Shown here in pieces: positions 16,537 to 26,534 of a DNA stretch of 64,000 nucleotides. Made by a program: the position numbers and the translations under genes. This DNA is from Pandoraea aquatica (lineage in GTDB: Bacteria > Pseudomonadota > Gammaproteobacteria > Burkholderiales > Burkholderiaceae), in contig NZ_CABPSN010000003.1 in assembly GCF_902459565.1 (NCBI RefSeq), positions 62,001 through 126,000 of the forward strand, given 5' to 3'. Numbering within the stretch: the first letter of the stretch is position 1; each line of letters starts with the position of its first letter. A model generated the notes under the pieces. That model was not told the origin of the DNA. It ran no database searches and saw only the letters and a list, made by a program, of their open reading frames with translations.

Positions 16537-17409
16537 ATGACAAACCAAACGCCTGCCGGGGAATTGCCAGCCGATCGCTACGCCGTGATCGGTCATCCTG
16601 TCGAACATAGTCAATCGCCTTTCATTCACGCCGAGTTTGCGCGGGAGACGGGGCAGCGACTCGTCTACGAGCGTCTCCTCGCGCCACTCGACACGTTTGC
16701 CGCGACGGTGCGCACATTCATCGAGCAGGGTGCGCGCGGGGCCAACGTCACCGTTCCGTTCAAGCTGGAAGCCCACGCGCTGGCGGATCGGCTCACCGAG
16801 CGCGCGCAAGCGGCGGGGGCCGTCAACACACTGGTATTCGACGCACAAGGTATCACCGGCGACAACACGGATGGCGTCGGTCTGGTGCGCGACATCGAAG
16901 GCCCGCTTGGTGTGACGCTCGCCGGACGCCGCGTGTTGCTGCTGGGCGCAGGTGGCGCGTCGCGCGGCGCGATGCTGCCGCTGATCGAGGCGAAACCGGC
17001 GGCGCTCTTCGTCGGCAATCGCACGGCGGCGCGCGCCGATGAACTCGTCGCCCGGTTTGCCGATGCGGCCGCACGTCACGGTGTGGCGTTGGGCGGTGGT
17101 GGCTGGGATGCCATTCCTGCCGGATTCGATGTCGTCATCAACGCTACGGCCGGTAGCCTCCAGGGCGAAGTCCCGCCGTTGCCTGCGGGCGCATATGCCG
17201 CCGGTTCGCTCGCGTACGACATGATGTACGGGGCGCAGCCAACGGTCTTCATGACGCACGCGTTGGCCTTTGGCGCGGCGAAGGTGTCGGATGGGCTGGG
17301 CATGCTCGTCGAGCAGGCGGCCGAAGCGTTTGCCGTGTGGCGTGGTGTGCGGCCGTCGACCGACGTCGTGCGCGCAGCGCTGCGCGCCCGGCTCAACGCC
17401 AAGGACTGA
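16537..17409 (+). CDS. aroE: Shikimate dehydrogenase (NADP+)
   Basis: AroE reduces 3-dehydroshikimate to shikimate with NADPH. The 290-residue protein has [17 protein letters not shown] (substrate-binding Ser-x-Ser), catalytic Lys76 in ANVTVPFK, and GDNTDGVG with Asp112. The nucleotide loop is [10 protein letters not shown], followed by the NADP-binding NRT motif in VGNRTAARA. The ATG at 16537 was chosen; a TTG nine bases upstream adds three residues. No clear Shine-Dalgarno sequence is present. It is followed by mtgA with only eight bases between, so the two genes form an operon. Confidence 0.95.
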   Translation: MTNQTPAGELPADRYAVIGHPVEHSQSPFIHAEFARETGQRLVYERLLAPLDTFAATVRTFIEQGARGANVTVPFKLEAHALADRLTERAQAAGAVNTLVFDAQGITGDNTDGVGLVRDIEGPLGVTLAGRRVLLLGAGGASRGAMLPLIEAKPAALFVGNRTAARADELVARFADAAARHGVALGGGGWDAIPAGFDVVINATAGSLQGEVPPLPAGAYAAGSLAYDMMYGAQPTVFMTHALAFGAAKVSDGLGMLVEQAAEAFAVWRGVRPSTDVVRAALRARLNAKD

Positions 17410-17417
17410 TCGTGCCG

Positions 17418-18176
17418 ATGGCTGCCCAGCGACGCACCTCACGGAATTCTGGCGGCAGTGGCACCCGTCGCAAACGCGCGTGGGGGCCATGGCAATGGGC
17501 GGGCTACTTCGTCACGTTGCTGATCGTGGGCGTGCTGGCGACGCAGCTTTACTACTTCCTGCAAATCGGCTGGTGGGTGCACTTCAATCCGCAATCGACG
17601 GCGTTCATGCGCGCCGCCGAAGCGCGCCTTCATGAAACGGATCCGAAAGCGACGCTGCGACACGAATGGGTGTCGTACGACCAGATTTCGCGCAATCTGA
17701 AGCGCGCGATCATCGCGAGCGAAGACGCCAATTTCGTCAATCACGACGGCTACGAAATCGACGCCATGCTCGGCGCGTGGGAGAAGAATCAGAAGAAGGG
17801 ACGCATCGTCGCGGGCGGCTCGACCCTCTCGCAGCAACTGGCGAAGAATCTGTTTCTGTCGAGCGAGAAGAGTTACCTGCGCAAAGCGGAGGAATTCACC
17901 ATCACCTGGATGCTCGAATTCTGGATGGACAAGCAGCGCATCTTCGAGATCTATCTGAACTCGGTGGAGTGGGGCGAGGGTGTGTTCGGGGCGGAGGCCG
18001 CAGCGCGCTACTACTACGGGATTCCGGCGTCGAAGCTCTCACCGTGGCAGGCCGCGCGGCTTGCGGTCATGTTGCCGCGTCCGCGCTACTTCGATACGCA
18101 TCGCAATTCCCCGTATCTCGCGCAACGCGCCGGGGTGATTGCGCGTCGGATGGGGGCGGCCGAGTTGCCGCAATAG
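17418..18176 (+). CDS. mtgA: Monofunctional biosynthetic peptidoglycan transglycosylase
   Basis: MtgA polymerises lipid II into glycan strands at the inner membrane. The 252-residue protein has a basic cytoplasmic N-terminus, one membrane segment (about 28-50) and a family 51 glycosyltransferase domain. The catalytic Glu102 lies in IIASEDANF. Further motifs are [30 protein letters not shown] and [20 protein letters not shown]. No transpeptidase domain follows, as expected. The ATG at 17418 was chosen; a GTG at 17412 is an equal possibility. Confidence 0.93.
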   Translation: MAAQRRTSRNSGGSGTRRKRAWGPWQWAGYFVTLLIVGVLATQLYYFLQIGWWVHFNPQSTAFMRAAEARLHETDPKATLRHEWVSYDQISRNLKRAIIASEDANFVNHDGYEIDAMLGAWEKNQKKGRIVAGGSTLSQQLAKNLFLSSEKSYLRKAEEFTITWMLEFWMDKQRIFEIYLNSVEWGEGVFGAEAAARYYYGIPASKLSPWQAARLAVMLPRPRYFDTHRNSPYLAQRAGVIARRMGAAELPQ

Positions 18177-18210
18177 CGGTTGCCGCCCCGTCACGCTCGA
18201 CCAGACGCGA

Positions 18211-19086
18211 TCAGTGTCGCTGCTGTGCCGCGTCCGGGAGGGTTTGCGTGGGCACTTGCATGACCGTACGCGTCGGATATGGCAGTGAGCAGCCAACGCC
18301 CTCGACCGTCTCCTTTACGTTACGTTGCAGATCCCAATACAGTCCCCAGTAGTTGCCCAGCAACGACCAGACGCGCACGTTCACGATCACGGCACTGTCG
18401 CTGACCTGCTTGACCATGATTTCGGGCGCGGGTGTGCCGAGCACGCGCTGATCGTCCGACACGTGTTGGCGCAAGGCGCTCATTGCGGCGTCGAGGTCGT
18501 CGTCCAGGGCAATGCCCACCGTGATTTCCATTCGACGGGTGGCGTTGCGGCTGTAGTTCGTGATCGGCTGTCCCCAGATCTGATTGTTCGGCACGCAGAC
18601 GTAAATGCCATCGGCATTCGTGAGCGTCGTCGTGAACAGACCGATCTCTTCGACCGTACCCGCCACGGTGGACCCGGCCGTCACATAGTCGCCATTGCGG
18701 AACGGACGCAGCACCAGCAGCATCGTGCCCGCGGCAATGTTCTGCAACGTGCCTTGCAAAGCCAGACCGATGGCCAGACCCGCCGCGCCAAGGACTGCAA
18801 TGATGCTCGCCGTCTGCACGCCGAACTGCGCCAGCACTGCAATGATCGTGATGATGCGTACGGACCACAGCACTACCGACTCGATCAGCGGTTTGAGAGT
18901 GGCGTCGAAATGCGGCGAGCGACTGAGCGTTTTGTGAACGAAGCGGGACAAGCGCTTCGCGACCCAGAAGCCGACCAGCAGGATCACCACAGCTTGCAGG
19001 AACGACAAGCCGTAGTGCACGGCGTTGGCCGCCAGAAAACCTGTCACGGCGTCGAAAGACGTGAGCGGGGTAGTAACTTCCGCCAT
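18211..19086 (-). CDS. MscS-family small-conductance mechanosensitive channel
   Basis: The 291-residue protein has three membrane segments in the first 115 residues. The pore-lining third helix reads as IIAVLGAAGLAIGLALQGTL, with the Gly/Ala packing of MscS TM3. It is followed by the cytoplasmic beta domain (LRPFRNGDYVTAGSTVAGTV) and the C-terminal alpha/beta domain. Such channels open on hypo-osmotic shock and release solutes. GGGAGAA lies upstream of the ATG at 19086, which decides the start; an upstream frame to 19221 is rich in His/Arg and is unlikely to be translated. It is divergent from corA. Confidence 0.92.
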   Translation of the reverse strand: MAEVTTPLTSFDAVTGFLAANAVHYGLSFLQAVVILLVGFWVAKRLSRFVHKTLSRSPHFDATLKPLIESVVLWSVRIITIIAVLAQFGVQTASIIAVLGAAGLAIGLALQGTLQNIAAGTMLLVLRPFRNGDYVTAGSTVAGTVEEIGLFTTTLTNADGIYVCVPNNQIWGQPITNYSRNATRRMEITVGIALDDDLDAAMSALRQHVSDDQRVLGTPAPEIMVKQVSDSAVIVNVRVWSLLGNYWGLYWDLQRNVKETVEGVGCSLPYPTRTVMQVPTQTLPDAAQQRH

Positions 19087-19435
19087 TGTTGATTTCTCCC
19101 TGGTCGATGATATTTCCGCGAGAAGCAGCAGGAAATGTCGATGAGCGCGTCGCTGAGAACGACGATGAAAGCGCCGAGGTGGGCGCCGATGAATGTGTGC
19201 CGACAAATGCGTCGATATCAAAGTTGACGCAAAGTGCGTAGATTGGTTCGATGAGCTTGCCAGCGAAGCTCGCCGAATCGTGTGAAATCGTGGACTTTAG
19301 GAGCATTCCTACGAGCGAATCCGGTGTCGACCGACAGGGGGCGGTGAGCCTGCTGCGGGGACCGGTGTGCCGCCATTGGCGTGACTGTGGCGCGGCTGCT
19401 ACACTGGCGTCGCCTTGTAGCAGGGAGAACCTCGT
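19087..19435. other. Divergent intergenic region between mscS-type gene and corA
   Basis: About 350 bases without a credible gene. A short frame around 19251-19439 has no ribosome binding site and no protein-like features. A candidate corA promoter lies at 19376-19405. TTGACG at 19224-19229 has no matching -10 element at proper distance. Confidence 0.5.
19376..19405 (+). promoter_or_regulatory. Candidate corA promoter
   Basis: TTGGCG (19376-19381) and TACACT (19400-19405) are 18 bases apart, each 4 of 6 to consensus. The predicted start leaves a leader of about 24 bases that contains the ribosome binding site GGGAGA. Confidence 0.4.
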
Positions 19436-20398
19436 TTGATCAATGCCTTCGTCATCCATCACGGCCGCCTGCAACAGGTGACTTGTGACCATCCCAGCGA
19501 TCTGGCCAGCGTTTCGCCGGTCTGGGTCGATCTCCACAGCGAGTCCGAAGAGGAACGCCGCTGGGTCGAAGAGGCCTACAAGGTCAAGCTGCCCTCACGT
19601 GACGAAGTGACGGATATCGAAGCATCGGCGCGATATTACGAAGACGATGACGGCGTGTTGCACATCCGCACCGATTTTCTGCTCGACGACGAAGAGCAGT
19701 CGCGCAACGTGCCTGTCGCGTTCGTGGTCGTCAAGGATCTGCTGATTTCCGTGCACGACGAAGATCTGCCGGTGTTTCGACTGGTGCGCATGCGCGCGCG
19801 CATTCGTCCCGGCTCCGTGCGCGACGCCATGGATGTCCTGCTCGACCTTTACTCGACCGACGCCGAATATTCGGCCGATTCGCTCGAAGGGGTGTACGCG
19901 GCACTCGAAGAGGTCAGCAAGCGGGTGCTGGGCAAGAACCTCACCGATGCGGACGCCGCCAAGGCCCTTGAAAGCGTTGCCGCGCAGGAGGACTTGAACG
20001 GGCGCATTCGCCGTAACGTCATGGATACGCGACGGGCGGTGTCGTTCCTCATGCGCGCCCGTATGTTGAAGGACGAGCAATATCAGGAAGGCAAGCAGAT
20101 CATGCGCGATATCGAGTCGCTCGATAATCACACCGCTTATCTGTTCGACAAGATCAACTTCCTGATGGACGCCACGATCGGCTTCATCAACATCAACCAG
20201 AACAAGATCATCAAGATCTTTTCGGTGGCTGCCGTTGCCTTCCTCCCGCCGACGCTTATCGCCAGTATTTACGGCATGAACTTCCAGATGATGCCGGAGC
20301 TGCGTTGGGAAGTCGGGTACCCCTTCGCTTTGGGGTTGATGATCGTTTCGGCCATCGCGCCGTTCCTGTATTTCCGCTATCGCGGCTGGCTCGATTGA
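19436..20398 (+). CDS. corA: CorA-family magnesium/cobalt transporter
   Basis: The 320-residue protein has a large soluble N-terminal domain with helices, then two C-terminal membrane segments. The signature GMN motif is in IYGMNFQMMPE between TM1 (KIFSVAAVAFLPPTLIAS) and TM2 (PFALGLMIVSAIAPFLYF). CorA forms a pentameric Mg2+ channel in the inner membrane. The start is TTG at 19436, supported by GGGAGA at a proper distance, and the N-terminus MINAFVI fits relatives. A small hairpin terminator follows at 20431-20453. Confidence 0.93.
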   Translation: MINAFVIHHGRLQQVTCDHPSDLASVSPVWVDLHSESEEERRWVEEAYKVKLPSRDEVTDIEASARYYEDDDGVLHIRTDFLLDDEEQSRNVPVAFVVVKDLLISVHDEDLPVFRLVRMRARIRPGSVRDAMDVLLDLYSTDAEYSADSLEGVYAALEEVSKRVLGKNLTDADAAKALESVAAQEDLNGRIRRNVMDTRRAVSFLMRARMLKDEQYQEGKQIMRDIESLDNHTAYLFDKINFLMDATIGFININQNKIIKIFSVAAVAFLPPTLIASIYGMNFQMMPELRWEVGYPFALGLMIVSAIAPFLYFRYRGWLD

Positions 20399-20430
20399 TG
20401 CTTTCGTAAGGTCGCGCGAAGGTCGTGCGA

Positions 20431-20453
20431 AGGCCGGCGCAATGCCGGCTTTT
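20431..20453 (+). terminator. Intrinsic terminator of corA
   Basis: GCCGGC (20433-20438) pairs with GCCGGC (20444-20449), with loop GCAAT. The stem is extended by an A-T and a G-T pair, and TTTT follows. Confidence 0.6.
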
Positions 20454-20487
20454 GCGAAAGTCCGCAAGGGGATGGCCGCCGAGCAGG

Positions 20488-20493
20488 TAAAAT
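20488..20493 (+). promoter_or_regulatory. Candidate -10 element for pyrF
   Basis: TAAAAT in the context GGTAAAATGG lies 79 bases before the pyrF start. The same GGTAAAAT context occurs before tkt at 30831-30838. No clear -35 hexamer is seen. Confidence 0.35.
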
Positions 20494-20571
20494 GGCGGCC
20501 TTGCTGGATCGAACCAGACTCGAATCACTCTCCGTCGGAATACCACCGCCGGAACCCCGCCGGAACCCGTC

Positions 20572-21384
20572 ATGACATTCACCGAAGCTCTCAACGCCGC
20601 CTGGACGCGCAACAACTCGCTGCTGTGTGTCGGCCTGGATCCCGAACCGTCGCGTTTCCCTGCGCATCTGCAAGGCAAACCCGACGCGATTTTCGAGTTC
20701 TGCCGTCAGATCGTGGATGCGACTGCGCCCTATGCCAGTGCATTCAAGCCGCAGATCGCTTATTTCGCGGCGCATCGTGCCGAAGACCAGCTCGAACAAC
20801 TGATCGCGCACATCCATGCCGATCATCCAGGCCTGCCGGTGATTCTCGACGCCAAGCGCGGCGATATCGGCAGCACCGCCGAGCAATACGCCCGTGAAGC
20901 GTTCGAACGTTATCGCGCGGACGCCGTCACGGTGAACCCGTACATGGGCTTCGATTCGCTGGAGCCGTATCTCGCGCATGCCGATAAGGGCGTGATTGTC
21001 CTGTGCCGGACCTCGAACCCCGGTGGTAGCGATCTGCAATTTCTGGATGTCGACGGCAAGCCGCTGTATCAAACGGTGGCGCGACTGGCGGCAGGGCCGT
21101 GGAACACGAGCGGTCAGATCGGTCTGGTCGTGGGTGCCACGTTCCCGGCGGAGATCGCCACCGTGCGTAGCATCGTCGGCGATATGCCGCTGCTGATTCC
21201 GGGCGTTGGCGCGCAAGGCGGCGATGTCGAGGCGACGGTGACCGCCGGGCGCACCGCCAATGGCGCAGGCATGATGATCAATTCGTCGCGTGCCATCATC
21301 TACGCGGGCCGCGACGAGCACTTCGCCGCCGCTGCTGCCGCTGCTGCACTGAAGACGCGCGACAGCATCAACGCCTATCGCTGA
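20572..21384 (+). CDS. pyrF: Orotidine 5'-phosphate decarboxylase (type 2)
   Basis: PyrF converts OMP to UMP, the last step of de novo pyrimidine synthesis. The 270-residue length and motifs are those of the longer type 2 group. [12 protein letters not shown] is at the N-terminus, and the catalytic Asp/Lys set lies in [17 protein letters not shown] (Lys95, Asp98). Later motifs are [18 protein letters not shown] and [11 protein letters not shown]. Two hairpins follow the stop codon, the second a strong bidirectional terminator shared with pncC on the other strand. Confidence 0.96.
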   Translation: MTFTEALNAAWTRNNSLLCVGLDPEPSRFPAHLQGKPDAIFEFCRQIVDATAPYASAFKPQIAYFAAHRAEDQLEQLIAHIHADHPGLPVILDAKRGDIGSTAEQYAREAFERYRADAVTVNPYMGFDSLEPYLAHADKGVIVLCRTSNPGGSDLQFLDVDGKPLYQTVARLAAGPWNTSGQIGLVVGATFPAEIATVRSIVGDMPLLIPGVGAQGGDVEATVTAGRTANGAGMMINSSRAIIYAGRDEHFAAAAAAAALKTRDSINAYR

Positions 21385-21403
21385 ACCGTGGCGGAACAAT
21401 GCG

Positions 21404-21428
21404 AGATCGATGCCCGAGGCATCGATCT
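21404..21428 (+). terminator. Hairpin after pyrF
   Basis: AGATCGATGCC (21404-21414) and GGCATCGATCT (21418-21428) form a perfect 11-bp stem with a 3-base loop, followed by only a few T. It is the first of two tandem hairpins between pyrF and pncC. Confidence 0.5.
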
Positions 21429-21436
21429 TTGAGCAC

Positions 21437-21476
21437 AAAAAAACAGCGCCTCGCGAATTCGCGGGCGCTGTTTTTT
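21437..21476. terminator. Bidirectional terminator between pyrF and pncC
   Basis: AAAAAACAGCGC and GCGCTGTTTTTT flank a GC-rich inner stem (CGCG/CGCG with loop AATT). The A-run on one side and T-run on the other allow termination of both convergent genes. Confidence 0.85.
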
Positions 21477-21491
21477 ATTCTCCGCGTGGGA

Positions 21492-21995
21492 TTACGCTTC
21501 GCCCTTGTCGAGCAACTCGATCACGCCGCGCAGCGCGTATTGCGCCGCCTGACTGCGCACCTGCGTGCGGTCGCCCTTGAAGTGCTTCGTCTCGACGATG
21601 GTGGTGACGCGATTGCTCCAGCCGAAGCAGACCATCCCCACCGGCTTGTCGGCAGTTCCGCCGCCGGGACCGGCGACGCCTGTGATCGACAGCGAAATTT
21701 GGGCGCGACTGTTAAGCAGCGCGCCTTCCGCCATGGCGCGGGCCACCGGTTCGCTCACAGCGCCGTGCTTGTCGATCAACTCGGCCGGCACACCGATCAT
21801 CTCGGACTTGGCCTGATTCGAGTACGTTACAAAGCCACGCTCGAACCAGTTGCTGCTCCCCGAGATATCGGTGATGGCGGCTGCAACGAGACCGCCGGTG
21901 CACGATTCGGCCGTTGCCAGCAGCAGGCGCTCATCGCGCAGACGGTTGCCGACTTTCACCGACAATTGGGCCAGAAGATTTTGTTCGGAAACCAC
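21492..21995 (-). CDS. pncC: Nicotinamide-nucleotide amidohydrolase (CinA C-terminal type)
   Basis: PncC deamidates NMN to nicotinate mononucleotide in NAD recycling. The 167-residue protein is a stand-alone CinA C-terminal domain: TAESCTGGLVAA (about 28-39, with the active-site Ser31), GFVTYSNQAKSEMIGV, and SITGVAGPGGGTADKPVG. No N-terminal molybdopterin-binding-like domain is present, as usual in this group. The start is GTG at 21995 with AAGGCG upstream. It lies 20 bases after pgpA, so it is the last gene of a thiL-pgpA-pncC operon. Confidence 0.93.
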   Translation of the reverse strand: MVSEQNLLAQLSVKVGNRLRDERLLLATAESCTGGLVAAAITDISGSSNWFERGFVTYSNQAKSEMIGVPAELIDKHGAVSEPVARAMAEGALLNSRAQISLSITGVAGPGGGTADKPVGMVCFGWSNRVTTIVETKHFKGDRTQVRSQAAQYALRGVIELLDKGEA

Positions 21996-22015
21996 GGGAC
22001 GACGCCTTCAAAAAT

Positions 22016-22537
22016 TCAGATCGAGCGCCAGAGCGCAATGACGAGCAACGTGCAGAATGCGGCGACCAGATCGTCCAGCATGATGCCGAGACCGCCCTTG
22101 ACGGTCCGGTCGAAGTAGCTGATCGGCGGCGGTTTAACTGCATCGAAGAAGCGGAACAGCACGAACGCGACCAATTGACCGACGAAGCTCGAGGGCGTGA
22201 TGAGCAGCAACACGATCCAGAACGCGACGATCTCATCCCACACGACGGCGCTCGGGTCCTGTACGCCAAGCTTGCGCGCAGTAAAGCTGCAAATCCAGAT
22301 GCCGCCGATGATGGAGGCGGCGATCAGCACCGCCCAGCCGGTCACCGTCAGATACAGGTTCAGCACCAGATACGAGGCCCAGCCGAAAAGCGTGCCTACC
22401 GTGCCCGGCGCGAACGACGACAGGCCCGTGCCGAAGCCGAGCGAAAACAGGTGTGCGGGGTGCGACAGCAGGAAACGCGAGTTCGGCCGGCGCGGGCCGC
22501 TGCCCGGATTGACGGCGGCCGTTTGATCAGTGCTCAT
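22016..22537 (-). CDS. pgpA: Phosphatidylglycerophosphatase A
   Basis: PgpA removes the phosphate from phosphatidylglycerophosphate, giving phosphatidylglycerol at the inner membrane. The 173-residue protein has GFGTGLSSFAPGTVGTLFGW near the N-terminus, VVWDEIVAFW with the acidic metal-binding residues, and FRFFDAVKPPPI followed by GGLGIMLDDLVAA, all typical of the family. Three to four hydrophobic segments are visible. Its ATG overlaps the thiL stop as ATGA, so translation is coupled. The thiL-pgpA pairing is common in proteobacteria. Confidence 0.95.
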   Translation of the reverse strand: MSTDQTAAVNPGSGPRRPNSRFLLSHPAHLFSLGFGTGLSSFAPGTVGTLFGWASYLVLNLYLTVTGWAVLIAASIIGGIWICSFTARKLGVQDPSAVVWDEIVAFWIVLLLITPSSFVGQLVAFVLFRFFDAVKPPPISYFDRTVKGGLGIMLDDLVAAFCTLLVIALWRSI

Positions 22538-23547
22538 TGGAAATGGTCGAAACTTTTGAAATCGGCAGCGACGCTCGCGCCCGTATTGTCATGGAGTTGC
22601 AGCATCGTTCGGCGCGCGTCGGGAAGCGCTATTGTACCGATACGAGTGACACGTATCCCGAGTTCGTTGCCGATTGCCGCGATTCGCCCGCGCTGTGTGG
22701 CATCGGCGCAGAAGCAAAGCTGGTAGTCGTCTCCGCCGGCGAGCGTGCAAAGCCGCTGAATGCCAGAGGACTGCGCGCCGAGCAAGTCCGAGCGTGGCAG
22801 CGCGTCGACATCGATTTTTGCACTCATCGAGGATCGTTCGAGAATATGCCCGAGGTCGCCGATCAGGCCGTCGGAGATATCCAGTGCGGCGCGTGCCACG
22901 CCGCGCAATGCCAGCCCGAGCGTCACTTGCGGTTCCGGCCAATCCATCGCCCGGCGCGCGAGCGCGAGCTCATTGTCCTGCAACGACCATTCGCCGCGCA
23001 GCGCGCCAAGCGCGAGGCGCGCATCGCCGAGCGTGCCGGAGACCCAGATGTCGTCGCCGGGTTGCGCTGCGTCCCGGCGTAGCGCCTGTGCGCCGGGCAC
23101 ACTGCCGAAGACGGTCACGCAGAGGTTGCGCGGGCCGCGTGTTGTATCGCCGCCGACGAGCGGACAGCCGTAACGGTCCGCCAGTTCGGCGAGGCCCTGC
23201 GCAAATGGTCCGAGCCACGCCGGATCGCTGTCCGGCAACGCGAGCGCCAGCGTGAAACCGAGCGGCCGTGCGCCCATCGCGGCCAGATCCGAAAGGTTTA
23301 CCGCGAGGGTCTTGTGGCCGAGCGCGCGGGGATCGACGTCCGCAAAAAAATGACGACCTTCTACCAGCATGTCGGTCGAGATCGCCAGTTGTTCTCCTGC
23401 CGGCGGACGCAGCAGGGCGCAATCGTCGCCGATGCCGAGCGTCACATGCTCGCCCTGATGCGTCGCCCCGGCAAAGAAGCGGTCGATCAGCGAAAACTCG
23501 GATAGCGACACGGGTGAGGACGATGAAGCGGCGGGACGTGAGGTCAT
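22534..23547 (-). CDS. thiL: Thiamine-monophosphate kinase
   Basis: ThiL phosphorylates thiamine monophosphate to the active cofactor thiamine diphosphate. The 337-residue protein has EFSLIDRFF at the N-terminus, GIGDDCALL, STDMLVEGRHFF, and VNLSDLAAMGARP with the acidic Mg-ATP residues. Later motifs are VGGDTTRG, ALDISDGLIGDL and LAGGDDYQLCF. The ATG at 23547 was chosen; a TTG at 23574 could add nine residues, and neither has a clear ribosome binding site. It is the first gene of the minus-strand thiL-pgpA-pncC operon. Confidence 0.95.
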   Translation of the reverse strand: MTSRPAASSSSPVSLSEFSLIDRFFAGATHQGEHVTLGIGDDCALLRPPAGEQLAISTDMLVEGRHFFADVDPRALGHKTLAVNLSDLAAMGARPLGFTLALALPDSDPAWLGPFAQGLAELADRYGCPLVGGDTTRGPRNLCVTVFGSVPGAQALRRDAAQPGDDIWVSGTLGDARLALGALRGEWSLQDNELALARRAMDWPEPQVTLGLALRGVARAALDISDGLIGDLGHILERSSMSAKIDVDALPRSDLLGAQSSGIQRLCTLAGGDDYQLCFCADATQRGRIAAIGNELGIRVTRIGTIALPDARRTMLQLHDNTGASVAADFKSFDHFQ

Positions 23548-23876
23548 GGGCAACGAGGCAGTGATACGACGCAAACCCCTATTCTAAGAGGGCGTGAGCG
23601 CTTTCCCAAGCGGGCAAACGGGCTTGGGTCTCGTTTTCAGATGCCTTCTCATACCGGTCTCGGACAACACCCTACTGGTTTTTCATCCGTTGTCCGAAAA
23701 CGCGCCTAATGGTGCAATGCAGCGTTGAGTTTGCGCAGAATATTCGCCACTATCGGCTTGGAACTGCCTCATTGCGAGTGCGGCCCTTATCCGTTTTTTG
23801 CATAAATGACGTGAATAAATAGGGCTACAATTCGCACTGAAAATTTGACCCTCCTGTTCGCCAAGAGCTTCCCCTC
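23548..23876. other. Divergent intergenic region between thiL and maeB
   Basis: About 330 bases without a credible gene or strong dyad. It becomes AT-rich near 23790-23850. TACAAT at 23826-23831 is a plausible maeB -10 element, 46 bases before the start codon, but a good -35 partner is not seen. Confidence 0.5.
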
Positions 23877-26180
23877 ATGCCCACGCCGATCGATCCGAAA
23901 CTGCGCGAAGCTGCGCTCGAATATCACGAATTCCCCACCCCCGGCAAAATCGCTATCGCGCCGACCAAGCAGTTGCTGAACCAGCGCGATCTGGCGCTGG
24001 CGTACTCGCCGGGCGTCGCTGCCGCGTGTGAGGAAATCGTTGTGGATCCGCTCAACGCTTCGCGTTATACCGCGCGTGGCAATCTGGTCGGCGTGATTAC
24101 GAACGGTACGGCCGTGCTGGGCCTCGGCGATATCGGGCCGCTGGCTTCGAAGCCGGTGATGGAAGGCAAGGGCGTGTTGTTCAAGAAGTTCGCCAATATC
24201 GATGTGTTCGACATCGAGATCGCGGAGAAGGACCCGGAGAAGCTGGTCGACATCATTGCAGCGCTCGAACCGACGTTTGGCGCGATCAACCTCGAAGACA
24301 TCAAGGCACCCGAGTGCTTCATCGTCGAGCGCAAGCTGCGCGAGCGCATGAAGATTCCGGTCTTCCACGACGATCAGCACGGCACGGCCATTGTGGTGGC
24401 GGCGGCGCTCATTAACGGGTTGAAGGTCGTCAACAAGGATCTTGCGTCGGTCAAGGTCGTAACGTCGGGCGCGGGTGCAGCAGCGCTCGCCTGTCTGGAT
24501 CTGCTCGTGGACATGGGGCTGCCCATCGAGAACATCTGGGTGACGGATCTGGCCGGGGTCGTGTACGAGGGGCGTACCGAACTGATGGACCCCGAGAAGA
24601 TTCGCTTCTCGCAGAAGACGGACGCGCGCGGTCTGGCCGATGTGATCGGCGGTGCCGACGTGTTCCTCGGGCTGTCGGCCGCCGGCGTGCTGAAGCCGGA
24701 AATGGTGAAGACGATGGCCGATAAGCCGCTGATCTTTGCGCTGGCCAACCCGAATCCGGAAATCACGCCGGAACTGGCGAAGGAAGTGCGCCCGGATTGC
24801 GTGATGGCGACGGGCCGCACGGACTATCCGAACCAGGTTAACAACGTGTTGTGCTTCCCGTTCATTTTCCGTGGTGCCATCGACGTCGGTGCGACGACGA
24901 TCACGCGCTCGATGGAAATTGCCGCCGTGAATGCGCTGGCCGAGCTGGCACGTCAGGAGCAGAGCGATATCGTCGCTTCGGCCTACGGCATCAAGAACCT
25001 GTCGTTCGGCCCGGAATACCTGATTCCGAAGCCTTTCGATCCGCGTTTGCTGGTGAAGGTCGCTACCGCAGTGGCGGAAGCCGCGATGGCTGCCGGTGTG
25101 GCAACGCGCCCGCTGGCGGACATCGATGCCTATTCGCAGTCGCTCCAGCAGTTCGTGTATCACAGCGGTGGTCTGATGAAGCCGCTGTTCTCGGTGGCGC
25201 GCAGTGTGCCGGCCGATAAGAAGCGCATCGCATTCGCCGAGGGCGAAGAAGAGCGCGTGCTGCGCGCCGTGCAAGTCCTCGTGGACGAGCGCGTTGCAAC
25301 GCCGGTGCTCGTGGGTCGTCCGGCCGTCATCGAGCATCGCATTCAGCAGTACGGTCTGCGCCTCACGCCGGGCGTCGATTTCACCGTGGTCAATCCGGAG
25401 CACGACGAGCGCTATCGCGACTACTGGGAAACGTATCATCGTCTGACGAACCGCAAGGGCGTCACGGCGTCGTATGCGCGCGTGGAAATGCGTCGTCGCA
25501 CGACCCTGATTGCAGCCATGCTCGTGAGCAAGGGCGAAGCGGATGGCATGATCTGCGGCACGGTGTCGACACCGGGACGCCACCTGCACTTTATCGACCG
25601 TGTCATCGGCAAGCGCGAAGGCGGCAACGTCTATGGCGCGATGAACGCGCTGGTTCTGCCGAATCGTCAACTCTTCCTCGTCGATACCCACATCAACCAG
25701 GACCCGACGGCAGAGCAACTGGCCGAAATCACGCTGATGGCGGCCGATGAGATCCGTCGTTTCGGTATCCAGCCGAAGGTGGCACTCCTGTCGCATTCGA
25801 ACTTCGGTACGAGCGACGCGAATTGCGCGCGCAAGATGCGCGAAACGCTGGAGATTCTGCAAGAGCGTGCGCCGGAGTTGGAAGTCGATGGCGAAATGCA
25901 CGGTGACTGCGCATTGGACCCGGAGCTGCGCGCACGCATCATGCCGGATTCGACGTTGACCGGTGCGGCCAATCTGCTCGTGATGCCGAATATCGACGCC
26001 GCCAACATCGCCTACAACCTGCTCAAGACCGCCGCCGGTAACAACGTGGCGATCGGGCCGATTCTGCTGGGCGCGGCGAAGCCGGTGCACATCCTGACCG
26101 AGTCGGCGACGGTGCGTCGCATTATCAATATGGCGGCGCTGGTCGTGGCCGATGCGGCTGCGCAACAACAGGGGCGCTGA
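23877..26180 (+). CDS. maeB: NADP-dependent malic enzyme with C-terminal phosphotransacetylase-like domain
   Basis: The 767-residue protein combines a malic enzyme (about 1-425) with a phosphate acetyltransferase-like domain (about 440-760), the MaeB architecture. The malic part has [14 protein letters not shown] with the catalytic Tyr, [28 protein letters not shown], and [14 protein letters not shown] as nucleotide loop. The second part has [26 protein letters not shown] and [11 protein letters not shown]. It decarboxylates malate to pyruvate with NADP. In E. coli MaeB the second domain is regulatory, binding acetyl-CoA, rather than catalytic. A strong terminator follows. Confidence 0.95.
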   Translation: MPTPIDPKLREAALEYHEFPTPGKIAIAPTKQLLNQRDLALAYSPGVAAACEEIVVDPLNASRYTARGNLVGVITNGTAVLGLGDIGPLASKPVMEGKGVLFKKFANIDVFDIEIAEKDPEKLVDIIAALEPTFGAINLEDIKAPECFIVERKLRERMKIPVFHDDQHGTAIVVAAALINGLKVVNKDLASVKVVTSGAGAAALACLDLLVDMGLPIENIWVTDLAGVVYEGRTELMDPEKIRFSQKTDARGLADVIGGADVFLGLSAAGVLKPEMVKTMADKPLIFALANPNPEITPELAKEVRPDCVMATGRTDYPNQVNNVLCFPFIFRGAIDVGATTITRSMEIAAVNALAELARQEQSDIVASAYGIKNLSFGPEYLIPKPFDPRLLVKVATAVAEAAMAAGVATRPLADIDAYSQSLQQFVYHSGGLMKPLFSVARSVPADKKRIAFAEGEEERVLRAVQVLVDERVATPVLVGRPAVIEHRIQQYGLRLTPGVDFTVVNPEHDERYRDYWETYHRLTNRKGVTASYARVEMRRRTTLIAAMLVSKGEADGMICGTVSTPGRHLHFIDRVIGKREGGNVYGAMNALVLPNRQLFLVDTHINQDPTAEQLAEITLMAADEIRRFGIQPKVALLSHSNFGTSDANCARKMRETLEILQERAPELEVDGEMHGDCALDPELRARIMPDSTLTGAANLLVMPNIDAANIAYNLLKTAAGNNVAIGPILLGAAKPVHILTESATVRRIINMAALVVADAAAQQQGR

Positions 26181-26534
26181 GCCGACGAAGAGGATTAAGC
26201 GGGGCCGAACCGGCGGCGCTGACCGATGCGACTGATTTGACGTTAGCACCCGGTGGTTCGCTGCGGTTTCGCGCCCGTTAGCCGATGGAAGAAAAAAACG
26301 CCGCTGCCTTTCGGGCGCGGCGTTTTTCTATTTGGGTGATGCATTTTTTGGCATCGTATACGTCAATGTGTGTGCTTACTGTCGTGAAAATCCCTGTATT
26401 TTCGTGAATTTGTTGAGTAGTTTGGTTGCAAAATGTAAGCCGACATTGATTCTGATGACCAATAGCGATAATCTTACGGCTTCACCCACCAGAACGGGCC
26501 GGTAGCGCAAAGCCGCGCCGGGCGACAGCTAGCT
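26181..26534. other. Intergenic region between maeB and the RNase gene
   Basis: About 350 bases with no gene. It contains the maeB terminator (26293-26328) followed by an AT-richer segment (about 26330-26475). TTGATT at 26446-26451 and GATAAT at 26467-26472 are 15 bases apart and may form a weak RNase promoter. Confidence 0.5.
26293..26328 (+). terminator. Intrinsic terminator of maeB
   Basis: AAAAACGCCGC (26294-26304) pairs with GCGGCGTTTTT (26317-26327), and the loop can pair further (GCC/GGC). The T-run gives a strong plus-strand terminator and the A-run allows use in the other direction. Confidence 0.8.

Noticed and set aside
23787-26249. An 820-codon open frame on the minus strand opposite maeB
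   Set aside because: Its codons mirror the GC-rich third positions of maeB. The translation is rich in Arg/His/Asp with no known motif, so it is a shadow frame.
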